Positions 35,301 through 45,689 of a stretch of 64,000 nucleotides of DNA are shown one piece after another. Below the pieces are notes generated by a model. It was not told where the DNA came from, did not search any database, and worked only from the letters and a program-made list of their open reading frames with translations. The stretch is taken from positions 13,327,001-13,391,000 of the forward strand of contig OX387197.1 of the NCBI GenBank assembly GCA_947561715.1. Direction: 5' to 3'. This DNA comes from Ascidia mentula. Lineage: Eukaryota; Chordata; Ascidiacea; Phlebobranchia; Ascidiidae. The translations under genes were made by a program, and so were the position numbers. Each line of letters opens with the position of its first letter. Position 1 is the stretch's first letter.

Positions 35301-36643
35301 ATTCGAAGACGACCCGCTTTTTGCGAATCAGCAGCATAATGGCGTAATGTCGGCATGCGAAAAACTTCCCTATTAAAACAATTCTGCTCGGCGTTCTTGC
35401 AATAGGTGCCAATATTGACCAATATCACGAGAACGGAAATTTAATGCTCTACCACATGCAATTAACAAATTTGAAATTAAGGTGCCGGATGACCTTCAAA
35501 TCGCCATTCGAAGACGACCCGCTTTTTGCGAATCAGCAGCATAATGGCGTAATGTCGGCATGCGAAAAACTTCCCTATTAAAACAATTCTGCTCGGCGTT
35601 CTTGCAATAGGTGCCAATATTGACCAATATCACGAGAACGGAAATTTAATGCTCTACCACATGCAATTAACAAATTTGAAATTAAGGTGCCGGATGACCT
35701 TCAAATCGCCATTCGAAGACGACCCGCTTTTTGCGAATCAGCAGCATAATGGCGTAATGTCGGCATGCGAAAAACTTCCCTATTAAAACAATTCTGCTCG
35801 GCGTTCTTGCAATAGGTGCCAATATTGACCAATATCACGAGAACGGAAATTTAACGCTCTACCACATGCAATTAACAAATTTGAAATTAAGGTGCCGGAT
35901 GACCTTCAAATCGCCATTCGAAGACGACCCGCTTTTTGCGAATCAGCAGCATAATGGCGTAATGTCGGCATGCGAAAAACTTCCCTATTAAAACAATTCT
36001 GCTCGGCGTTCTTGCAATAGGTGCCAATATTGACCAATATCACGAGAACGGAAATTTAATGCTCTACCACATGCAATTAACAAATTTGAAATTAAGGTGC
36101 CGGATGACCTTCAAATCGCCATTCGAAGACGACCCGCTTTTTGCGAATCAGCAGCATAATGGCGTAATGTCGGCATGCGAAAAACTTCCCTATTAAAACA
36201 ATTCTGCTCGGCGTTCTTGCAATAGGTGCCAATATTGACCAATATCACGAGAACGGAAATTTAATGCTCTACCACATGCAATTAACAAATTTGAAATTAA
36301 GGTGCCGGATGACCTTCAAATCGCCATTCGAAGACGACCCGCTTTTTGCGAATCAGCAGCATAATGGCGTAATGTCGGCATGCGAAAAACTTCCCTATTA
36401 AAACAATTCTGCTCGGCGTTCTTGCAATAGGTGCCAATATTGACCAATATCACGAGAACGGAAATTTAATGCTCTACCACATGCAATTAACAAATTTGAA
36501 ATTAAGGTGCCGGATGACCTTCAAATCGCCATTCGAAGACGACCCGCTTTTTGCGAATCAGCAGCATAATGGCGTAATGTCGGCATGCGAAAAACTTCCC
36601 TATTAAAACAATTCTGCTCGGCGTTCTTGCAATAGGTGCCAAT
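26331..36643 (+). repeat. 205-bp tandem array, about 50 units, nearly identical
   Basis: The word CGGCATGCGA recurs from 26536 to 36581 at an exact 205-bp period, giving 49 consecutive units with no length change, plus a diverged first unit and a partial last one. By eye the regular units differ at a single site, T or C in GGAAATTTAAYGCTC. The C form occurs at 27040, 27655, 28680, 29910, 30730, 31140, 32780, 33190, 34215 and 35855. The unit is not a multiple of three, so no frame spans it. The start of the first unit overlaps the inner edge of the end module, so the unit probably arose from that junction. Confidence 0.95.
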
Positions 36644-37806
36644 AAAAGTTTCAATTTTGTGCTTCATCCCCTTGAACATTTTGATGGTTTTTCAACTAAA
36701 CTTTTCAGAGCACCCTGCACCAAACGTCTGACTGACTGAGAAGACCAAAAATTTGCACTAAAACTGCACCTAACACGCTGAAAATCGCCCTGGCTACACC
36801 ACGTGACTTCTTGCTCATTAAACAGAAAATTGACCCCAATGCATCACCGGTTGCCTTGTGACGAAACTGAGACTCTCTATGACGCAGGAGTACAAGACGG
36901 GCATTCCCCGCGGGCAAAACTATTTTAATAGAATTGCTAATATGCGGTCTTTAGTCCTATTTTGATAAAATAAAGTTTGGTCCTGGCATTGAAATTCGTT
37001 TTGGTCGAAGATTGCCTTTCTTTCTGTTTGTCCCTTATGACGCAATGACTTTGATGTGGACATATTTCACGCGTTATCGTTTGACTGTACTGTTGCATTC
37101 TATTAGGATTTGATCTCAGAAACCGAAGGGTTTATCAACTCGTATGGATTCGTGGTACCTAACATGAAAATTTTATTAACCCCTCTCCTATTATCTCCTG
37201 ACTCCCCTACCAATGACACATTTGCAGGAATTTGTCAGGTGTAGTATGAACTACACTACATTTTCAATTTTCTTTTCCCTCAAAAGTAACCATCACAATT
37301 CAACTTTTCCTTTTTTTTCGAACTGAATACGACCTGCACAGAAAATAGAGCATAATTTTTTACAGTATTTTGTCACAGAAATCAATTATGCAACACATGT
37401 CACAGGATAAACAGTAAATACATATGTTTGTGTGTATTGGAAAAAATAGTATTTACCGTTATATATGTCACATATCTCTAAAATTTGTTGCCATTTTATC
37501 CAAAGAGCACATGAAAAAGAAATGTAGAAAGCAATCCATCATCTAAACATGTAGCAAAAATGTTTTGTATTTGTTTACACCAAGGGTGTACAAACTGCAG
37601 TCCGCAAATCAACATTTTGTAGCATGTCGAAGGCTGCTACGTGGCCCGGCCCCGGAAGTCAACAAATACAATTTTTTACAAATAAAGTTGTGTATTATTG
37701 CCAAGTTTGCTGATATGTGCAAATATACATGATTGAACACATGTTGTACTTGCATACTGCCAAAGTTATAAATTTAGAAGGCTTATTGGTCAATATGGTC
37801 AAATTT
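36644..37806. other. Core of the large M element
   Basis: About 1.16 kb between the two inverted arrays. The first 360 bp match the repeat at 22237-22560. Near 37580-37670 a hAT-like end is visible (GTGTACAAACTGCAGTCCGC and ACGTGGCCCGGCCCC). Nothing resembles the core of the M element at 39003-43068, so the same ends enclose different cores. No gene was seen. Confidence 0.6.
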
Positions 37807-38690
37807 GGTCAATATTGGCACCTATTGCAAGAACGCCGAGCAGAATTGTTTTAATAGGGAAGTTTTTCGCATGCCGACATTACGCCATTATGCTGCTGAT
37901 TCGCAAAAAGCGGGTCGTCTTCGATGGGCGATTTGAAGGTCATCCTGCACCTTAATTTCAAATTTGTTAATTGCATGTGGTAGAGCATTAAATTTCCGTT
38001 CTCGTGATATTAGTCAATATTGGCACCTATTGCAAGAACGCCGAGCAGAATTGTTTTAATAGGGAAGTTTTTCGCATGCCGACATTACGCCATTATGCTG
38101 CTGATTCGCAAAAAGCGGGTCGTCTTCGATGGGCGATTTGAAGGTCATCCGGCACCTTAATTTCAAATTTGTTAATTGCATGTGGTAGAGCATTAAATTT
38201 CCGTTCTCGTGATATTAGTCAATATTGACACCTATTGCAAGAACGCCGAGCAGAATTGTTTTAATAGGGAAGTTTTTCGCATGCCGACATTACGCCATTA
38301 TGCTGCTGATTCGCAAAAAGCGGGTCGTCTTCGAATGGCGATTTGAAGGTCATCCGGCACCTTAATTTCAAATTTGTCAATTGCATGTGGTAGAGCATTA
38401 AATTTCCGTTCTCGTGATGTTGGTCAATATTGGCACCTATTGCAAGAACGCCGAGCAGAATTGTTTTAATAGGGAAGTTTTTCGCATGCCGACATTACGC
38501 CATTATGCTGCTGATTCGTAAAAAGCGGGTCGTCTTCGATGGGCGATTTAAAGGTCATCCGGCACCTTAATTTCAAATTTGTTAATTGCATGTGGTAGAG
38601 CATTAAATTTCCGTTCTCGTGATATTGGTCAATATTGGCACCTATTGCAAGAACGCCAAGCAGAATTCTTTGTATTAGGGAAGTTTTTTG
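37807..38690 (-). repeat. Right-arm array of the large M element, about 4.3 units
   Basis: Inverted units of 205-206 bp (the GCCGAGCAGAATTG word recurs near 37835, 38040, 38245 and 38450). They match the left-arm unit but are more varied among themselves (for example CCATTCGAAG versus CCCATCGAAG, ACTAATAT versus ACCAATAT). The last unit abuts the right end module. Confidence 0.9.
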
Positions 38691-38939
38691 CATGCCGCCA
38701 TTATGCTGAATCGCAAAACCAAGCGATTTTTTTGATTCGCGATTTTTTTGATTGATGCAGCTGCAAAAAAATTTGTTTAAATGTTTTTTGAGGTTTGAAC
38801 TGCTTGCTCATCTCTGTAATTTGATTCTGATCCAAATGAAACCAATTTTTGAGTAAATGCCTGTTGTACCTTGCAAAATGTGGCAAATTTGCAAAATTAT
38901 TCTGCCAGAATTCTGCCAGAATGAGGGTGGTGCAACCAA

Positions 38940-39002
38940 ATGGAAACTCCGCTGAAAGTGCGCCGTTACGCATGAGTAACACTTTACGCGAAATGAAAAA
39001 TG
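38940..39002. repeat. Target sequence left between the two M elements
   Basis: This 63-bp spacer and the bases after 43069 form one interrupted copy of a dispersed sequence that is found uninterrupted, in inverted orientation, at about 54014-54100. The words ACGCATGAGTAACACTTTACGC and GAAAAATGCATTGGGTTAAA identify it. Two M elements thus inserted 63 bp apart in one repeat copy. Confidence 0.85.
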
Positions 39003-39238
39003 ACCACCCTTATTCTGGCAGAATTCTGGCAGAATAATTTTGAAAATTTGCCACATTTTACAAGGTACAACAGGCATTTACTCAAAAATTGGTTTCTTCT
39101 GGATTAGAATCAAATTACAGGGATGAGCAAGCAGTTCAAACCTCAAAAAACATTTAAACAAAATTTTCCGCAGCTGTGTCAATCAAAAAAATCGCGAATT
39201 AAAAAAATCGCCTGATTTTGCGATTCAGCATAATGGCG

Positions 39239-40160
39239 GCATGCAAAAAACTTCCCTAATACAAAGAATTCTGCTCGGCGTTCTTGTAATAGGTGCCAAT
39301 ATTGACCAATATCAAGAGAACGGAAATTTAATGCTCTACCACATGCAATTAACAAATTTGAAATTAAGGTGCCGGATGACCTTCAAATCGCCCATTGAAG
39401 ACGACCCGCTTTTCGCGAATCAGCAGCATAATGGCGTAATGTCGGCATGCGAAAAACTTCCCTATTAAAACAATTCTGCGCGGCGTTCTTGCAATAGGTG
39501 CCAATATTGACCAATATCAAGGGAACGGAAATTTAATGCTCTACAACATGCAATTAACAAATTTGAAATTAAGGTGCCGGATGACCTTCAAATCGCCCAT
39601 TGAAGACGACCCGCTTTTAGCGAATCAGCAGCATAATGGCGTAATGTCGGCATGCGAAACACTTCCTTATTGAAACAATTCTGCTTGGCGTTCTTGCAAT
39701 AGGTGCCAATATTGACCAATATCAAGGGAACGGAAATTTAATGCTCTACAACATGCAATTAACAAATTTGAAATTAAGTTGCCGGATGACTTTCAAATCG
39801 CCCATTGAAGACGACCCGCTTTTTGCGAATCAGCAGCACAATGGCGTAATGTCGGCATGCGAAACACTTCCTTATTGAAACAATTCTGCTTGGCGTTCTT
39901 GCAATAGGTGCCAATATTGACCAATATCAAGGGAACGGAAATTTAATGCTCTACAACATGCAATTAACAAATTTGAAACTAAGGTGCCGGATGACCTTCA
40001 AATCGCCCATTGAAGACGACCCGCTTTGAGCGAATCAGCATAATGGCGTAATGTCGGCATGCGAAAAACTTCCCTATTAAAACAATCCTGCTCGGCGTTC
40101 TTGTAATAGGTGCCAATATTGACTAATAACAAGAGAACGGAAATTTAATGCTCTACAACA
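39239..40160 (+). repeat. Left-arm array of the 4.07-kb M element
   Basis: About 4.5 units of 205-208 bp, related to the unit of the large array but with visible divergence between units (ACATGCAAT versus CACATGCAAT contexts, AAGCACTTCC versus AAAACTTCC). The first unit contains a 75-codon open frame beginning MQKTSLIQRILLGVLVIGAN. The array ends in mid-unit at the core. Confidence 0.85.
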
Positions 40161-41290
40161 TTATGATTTTTGTCAGAAATGCTATAGTTTAGAGACGAGG
40201 TTATTAACTTAGAGTCAGGGCGGTCGTTTGTAATTATTATTGCACGACGTTTGGGTTGTCCTTTTGTACGTGGAAAACAGGTCACAAATATGATCAATGC
40301 CAATAATACATATTTCATATTAATATACACGGTGTTCTCTGCAACAGCCTTCCACAGCCAAAAGGAAAGGTCAAGCGATAACAGTTGTTGGTATTGCATC
40401 TTGTACGGGTCAGTGTGTGGAGTCATCTATCGTCGCGAATCAAACATTGTGATAAGACATGCATGTTTCGGTCTGAGTAGATGTGGGACCTTTGGTCAGT
40501 TCTTTTTTATTATTGAAGAAAGAGGGAAAAAACTGTAGCAGTGAAGATTTGAAGAAAAAGGGGGCATAGGGGCAAAAACAAACACAATGGCGCAAAAATA
40601 CAAATTACTTGGTTCACGACAAGCAGCTTAAACATGTTTTCATAAGATATTCAGTTGTTTTATTTTGACCACCGATGTTCAATTCAATAGTTCTTGTCGA
40701 TTAAAATAAGAATAATTGTTGGTCGCCTATTAGCGTATTGCATCTTAACATTACATACCAACAACAACGAAGTGCGCAGTTCAAAAAACATGCGAAAATA
40801 TTATGAAATTTCTGTTTTACAACATGACAATATGACAATAGTAAGAATTAAAACCGTTTCATAGGCAAAAGACGCACGATACAGTTTTGCCAGCTTAAAT
40901 TCCTTTAATTGTTTGTTGGTCATGATAGCCATGGGGTTCGGTTAAAATTGAGAGCTTATTAGTTTTGTCTCCACCGCAGCTTTTTTTGGAGATTAGGCTC
41001 CAGGGTAACCTAACCGCTAATAAGGAGTCCCATAAACCTTGTGCTTTGGCTGGATTTGTATTTCCATTCTGTAACCAAGTATACAAGGTCTTTGTGTACA
41101 CACAGTGTTGTAAGATATTTTTTGAGACGTACGTTGGCTTTTTTTGTTTGCGAAGGAACTGCGTCCCACTCCTCATGTAGACTTGCTACCAGCTTCAGAA
41201 ACTTGAAAAAAAATGTTGTATTTGGCACAAAGCCAAACTCTGTAACGAATATACCAACAGGTCAACAAGAGCAAATACTCCCTCCTCGTT
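40161..41290 (-). repeat. M-core module, copy 2
   Basis: The stretch matches, inverted, 12780-13142 plus 11457-11790 plus 7335-7476 of the truncated M element, in the same order. The part 40895-41290 keeps protein-like frames on the minus strand (FKFLKLVASLHEEWDAVPSQ and DLVYLVTEWKYKSSQ in one, TLYTWLQNGNTNPAKAQGLW in another). It may be a decayed coding region of the autonomous parent. I do not recognise the family. Confidence 0.5.
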
Positions 41291-41449
41291 AAAAATTTTT
41301 TAAAATGGTTTACTGCGCTTTTTTATAATTTTGTCAAGCCATGGGGACTGTTGCGCATGTGGTTGGGTTTTTGGCTGAGAATGGACATCGCAATACTTTT
41401 AACACAATGTAAGGTTTTCAAAGAAATAAGAGTCTTCAATATTTTGCTA

Positions 41450-42330
41450 TGAAACAACCGACGAATTTAAGAGCACCTTTAATCTGTTTTGATGCAGAAA
41501 TTGTGTTTGGAGATTGCATGGTTATGTTTGATTAAAAGTTTTGGATAACAGCGCTTTAAATTAAGAGGCAAAATATGATTCTCATTATCTATCATACACG
41601 CCTTAGGATATGGTAACGCTTTTATTTCTTTCCCATTATGGCTATTGTTGTCTTCCCGATCAGGGTTATACATCTGGTCGCCCAAAGGTTCATAACTATG
41701 TTGGCTTTATTAGGGAAGGGAGAAAGTTCAATTTAATTATTTCCAGATCCTTTGATTACCACCATAAGTCCGAAGCCCATTGAAGTCCAGTATGTTGAAA
41801 GGGTTTATATTGCATGGTTGGTTTCAGCGATTCGGGCATACGAAAAAGGCAGAGAACTTTTCCATATTCACTTTGCAATCAGTCATTTCACCAAAGTCCT
41901 ATAAAATTTGAAAGATTTTTGAGAAATCAGTATCCGAACCTATTGTAAAAACAATGGTAACGTCTGCAAATAGGGATGATTTTTATTCATGCAGACCATG
42001 AACAAAGTTAAGCAGAGTGGGTCACCTTGTCTCACGCCACGTATTATGTCAAACGAATCCAAGAAATATGGTGTCGAAAATTTCCATGTATGTGGAAACA
42101 TGGTAATGGCCCCTGTCGAACAAAAACCGGATATTTGACCCTATATATCGGTGCGGTTGGAAGCCGTGTCACTCCTTCGATGCAAAACCACGTATCTTGC
42201 GTTGACGACTTTCAAAGAGATCTTGTAGTCCACGTTTAGCAAAGGTATCGAGCGATAATTTTGGGGACATAGAAAACCTTTCCCACGTTTAGGAAACAGG
42301 GTGATCACTCCTTTAGATTGTGAAAGGATA
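41450..42330 (-). mobile_element. LINE reverse transcriptase fragment (L1/Tx1-like)
   Basis: Read on the minus strand, the piece starts near 42320 with GVITLFPKRGKGFLCPQNYR, the PKKGK and N-R-I-LLN signature of L1/Tx1-type reverse transcriptases. It continues through YRSIPLLNVDYKISLKV and IIRGVRQGDPLCLTLF near 42050 and then FADVTIV near 41955, where the family has FADDT. A KVNMEKFSAFFV segment follows near 41860. Several stops and frameshifts interrupt it, and the usual second Asp of the catalytic pair is Val here. It has neither the endonuclease nor a 3' end, so it is a dead, 5'-truncated piece inside the M core. Confidence 0.75.
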
Positions 42331-42340
42331 TTCTACCAGA

Positions 42341-42845
42341 TTAAATTTACGTTCTCTTGACATTGGTCAATATTGGCACCTATTACAAGAACGCCGAGCA
42401 GAATTGTTTTAATTAGGGAAGTTTTCGCATGCCGACATTACGCCATTATGCTGCTGATTCGCAAAAAGCGGGTCGTCTTCAATGGGCGATTTGAAGGTCA
42501 TCCGGCACCTTAATTTCAAATTTGTTAATTGCATGTTGTAGAGCATTAAATTTCCGTTCCCTTGATATTGGTCAATATTGGCACCTATTGCAAGAACGCC
42601 GAGCAGAATTGTTTTAATAAGGAAGTGTTTCGCATGCCGACATTACGCCATTATGCTGCTGATTCGCGAAAAGCGGGTCGTCTTCAATGGGCGATTTGAA
42701 GGTCATCCGGCACCTTAATTTCAAATTTGTTAATTGCATGTTGTAGAACATTAAATTTCCGTTCTCTTGATATTGGTCAATATTGGCACCTATTACAAGA
42801 ACGCCGAGCAGAATTCTTTGTATTAGGGAAGTTTTTCGCATGCCG
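42341..42845 (-). repeat. Right-arm array of the 4.07-kb M element
   Basis: About 2.4 inverted units of roughly 205-207 bp next to the right end module (42846-43068). The unit nearest the module again contains a 75-codon frame (MRKTSLIQRILLGVLVIGAN at its start, minus strand, 42841-42614). The arm has fewer units than the left arm. Confidence 0.85.
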
Positions 42846-43076
42846 CCATTATGCTGAAACGCAAAATCAGGCGATTTTTTTAATTCGCGATTTTTTTGAT
42901 TGACACAGCTTCGGAAAATTTTGTTTAAATGTTTTTTGAGGTTTGAACTGCTTGCTCATCCCTGTAATATGATTCTAATCCAAAAGAAACCAATTTTTGA
43001 GTAAATGCCTGTTGTACCTTGTAAAATGTGGCAAATTTTCAAAATTATTCTGCCAGAATGAGGGTGGTGAAAAATG

Positions 43077-44208
43077 CATTGGGTTAAATGCGATTTTGGT
43101 GTTTTTTAAGGGGCTTGAAAACCCATGAATAGAACAAAATTTAAAACTTTTTCAAAGAAACAGGAAGTTTGGTCCCTTGTCTTTTGAAATGTGTGGATGA
43201 TTTTGAATAAATCGCGTCGCATCATTTTTTAAGGCGATTTGCTGTCTACTGCCTTTTGGGTCAAAATATGAACAAATAACTGCGCGCTTTTGCTGTTTGC
43301 AAGCAATGTGAGGCTAAATCGAGTAATATTATCAACTACTATGCTTGTTATGTAAAATCAACTACTTGCTTATTATGTTTTTTTTCCAGGACAGTATCTC
43401 TGCACACAGTAATGCGATTGTTTGGGAATATTTATTTTGCAAAAACAGGGCATTTGACAAACGATAGTATGACTGCTTTTTTCTGCGATTTCTGTATCTT
43501 GATGAAGATGGAGATGAAGATATTATAATGAACCAAATTATTAAAATCAATTGATATCAGGAAATACCTCGCCAACACCATGTTCATACTGCTGAGTGCA
43601 AATGTTGTCAGTAAAGTCCAACACAAAACAACATTTTTGTGCATAATATGGGTTTGAAAAAGCTAAGCCTTGACAAAATATATGTTGATTGATTGCAAAT
43701 GCTCAAGGGCAGTGGGAATACTTCCAATATAAACGAACTATAATTTGTTTTTAAGTGTTTGCATACGAGCAAATTCTGAAAACTTTCATCTTTTTCTTCA
43801 ACATGACATGTTTCTCTCAGAAGCATTTTAATACATATCTAAATCAAATTCTGTTGTGTTTTACTTAAAACTAATCTGCAAAGAAAAAAATGACTAGTTA
43901 AAAAGGTTATTAATATATTAAGGTCCAATTTTGCTGAAGCAAAAGGCAATTATGTTTAGTTCAACAAAACATTACATATTTTCAACTGTGTCATGAGCAT
44001 TCAACCAAGTGTTATGACAAGAGTAAAAAAATATACTTCTGTTATGTGTGCCAATAGTATGACAAAAATAATTTCCATCAAATTTGTTTTCTTCTCAGGG
44101 ATATTGGACTAATCAACACTTAAAGTAAAACTTTCGGACAAAAATGCCAATATACAACCAAATATTTACAACGAAATCAAATACAAAACTCAGTAATGTG
44201 TGGGAAAA
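43077..44208. other. Unassigned stretch right of the 4.07-kb M element
   Basis: The first 50 bp continue the interrupted target repeat (see 54014-54100). The rest is AT-rich with no gene or repeat that I can support. Confidence 0.4.
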
Positions 44209-44455
44209 ATGTATAAAGTAGATTACTAGTACAACAAAAGCAAGTTCATTAATATTCACAGAGCATCGGCTCCGTGGCATGAATTGCTCGGGACCAATGG
44301 AATATAGAAAATGACACAAGAATTTATTTCATTATGCCAATATTTTTTAGATAATTACCACTGAATCCCATGATTGCTTTTTAGTCAGATATGCAAACCT
44401 AAAACATTACGTCATCACTTGTATGACGTAATTACATGTCTTACGTCATCTTTGG
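44209..44455 (+). repeat. Direct duplicate, copy 1 (partner near 53287)
   Basis: Shares long stretches with 53287-53446 plus 53753-53850: AAAGTAGATTACTAGTACAA, CACAGAGCATCGGCTC, and AAAACATTACGTCATCACTT, in the same order and orientation. The copies flank the whole Q/R/P nest. Confidence 0.8.
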
Positions 44456-45045
44456 CGCAAAAAAACAGTTTTTCGCTCATAACTTTTTTTCTAGCCACAG
44501 CAGGAAAAATAATTTCACCACCATTGAAAAGCTCATTGAAAAACCTTTCCAACGGTACCAAACTTGTCTTCTCATTAGTGGGGGAAATATGTTTACCGAC
44601 CGAATATTAATTATGACCGTCATAAAAAAATTAATCTTTCACTTGTAACTTTGGCTACAGTTCGACAGGAAAGACAATTCTACTACCATTGCAAAGCTTA
44701 CACAAATACCTTTCCAACGATACCAAACTTGTCATTCGCGGGGGAAATATGTTTACCGGGCGAATATTGTTCATAACCTCGCCCCCCAAAAAACAGTTTT
44801 CCGCTTATAACTTTTTTTCTAGCCACAGCAGGGAAAATAATTGAAAAACCTTTCCAACGGTACCAAACTTGAGCGAAAAAACTGTTTTTTGGGGGGCGAG
44901 GTTATTTCCCCCACGAATGAAAGGACAAGTTTGGAATCGTTGGAAAGGTGTTTGTGTAAGCTTTGCAATGGTAGTAGAATTGTCTTTTCTGTCGAACTGT
45001 AGCCAAATTTACAAGTGAAAGATTGAATTTTTTATGACGGTCATA
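44456..45045. repeat. Q repeat arm, left part
   Basis: Tandem units of about 160-170 bp, recognised by CGCTCATAACTTTTTTTCTAG, CCTTTCCAACG and GGGGGAAATATGTTTACCG, run to about 44870. They then turn over into the opposite orientation (44870-45045). The inverted series resumes at 52633 after element R. Looks like the same plan as M and P: inverted arms made of tandem repeats. True outer ends were not found. Confidence 0.65.
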
Positions 45046-45689
45046 GGGGAAAGTCGTGTAATTTGGACCCTGCGTATAATTTGGTTTACCCGTTTTTTTT
45101 AAAATATACGCTAGATGGCGAAAAATCTTTTGTACAGCTTGAAAGAAGACCCGATAAAACAGGAAAAGCAGACGAGTTGAAACTGTGCGCAGTACAGGCT
45201 ACAGCCCGGTACTTAGAAAAGGAATTGTAAAAAATCTCCAATTAATATTTGTTTTACTAATTAAACTGTTAGTGATTATCTCCCTACTGTGTATTGCAAA
45301 TCCAGGGTCTAGTGCGGAATCGTACGTACCTATGTTCGAGAAACCGGGGAAACCCCAAATTACGTCACAATAAAGGTGGGGTCAAGTTATGACGTCACAC
45401 CAAAAATTACGTCACTGTGACGTCACTGGCTGAAGATACGCACCGACGAAGATTCTCGCCTACACGTACATACGCAGTTCTCCTATAGGCATCGGAAAGG
45501 CGACGAAAGGCACAACAGCAACGAAGAAAATACGTGTTTACGCTTCATTGATTATTCAATAAAATAAACATTTTACACGCTTGAAATTGCCTACGATCAA
45601 CCACAAGGGTATCCAAAAGCAATATAAGAAAAAAATGAAGCTAAGCATAGCGCGTATTAGCGCCGTTGGCGGTAAATATGTCACAAAGT

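Larger units (their letters stand above)
26096..38931. mobile_element. 12.8-kb M-family TIR transposon containing a giant 205-bp array
   Basis: Termini are perfect inverted repeats (ACCACCCTCATTCTGGCAGA at 26096 and its reverse complement ending at 38931). GCAACCAA flanks both sides (26088-26095 and 38932-38939), a perfect 8-bp target duplication. Layout: left end module 26096-26330, left array of about 50 units to 36643, core 36644-37806, right array of about 4.3 inverted units 37807-38690, right end module to 38931. The two end modules are almost identical over 230 bp and share variants (for example TTTTGCAAATTTGCC and ACAGAGATGAGC) that differ from those of the M element at 39003-43068, which confirms that they belong together. 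No transposase frame was seen, so it is non-autonomous. The high identity suggests a young insertion. Confidence 0.88.
39003..43068. mobile_element. Second complete M-family TIR transposon, 4.07 kb
   Basis: Termini ACCACCC... (39003) and ...GGGTGGT (43068) are flanked by GAAAAATG on both sides (38995-39002 and 43069-43076), a perfect 8-bp duplication. The related site at 54050-54057 has this word once. Layout: left end module to 39238, about 4.5 units to 40160, core 40161-42340, about 2.4 inverted units 42341-42845, right end module. Both end modules share variants (TTTTGAAAATTTGCC, ACAGGGATGAG) not found in the 12.8-kb element. The core holds an M-core module and a LINE fragment. No transposase was recognised. 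Confidence 0.88.

Noticed and set aside
26331-36643. CRISPR-like or centromeric satellite reading of the 205-bp array
   Set aside because: There are no unique spacers, and the array is bounded by inverted transposon ends with a target duplication, so it is treated as part of a transposon.
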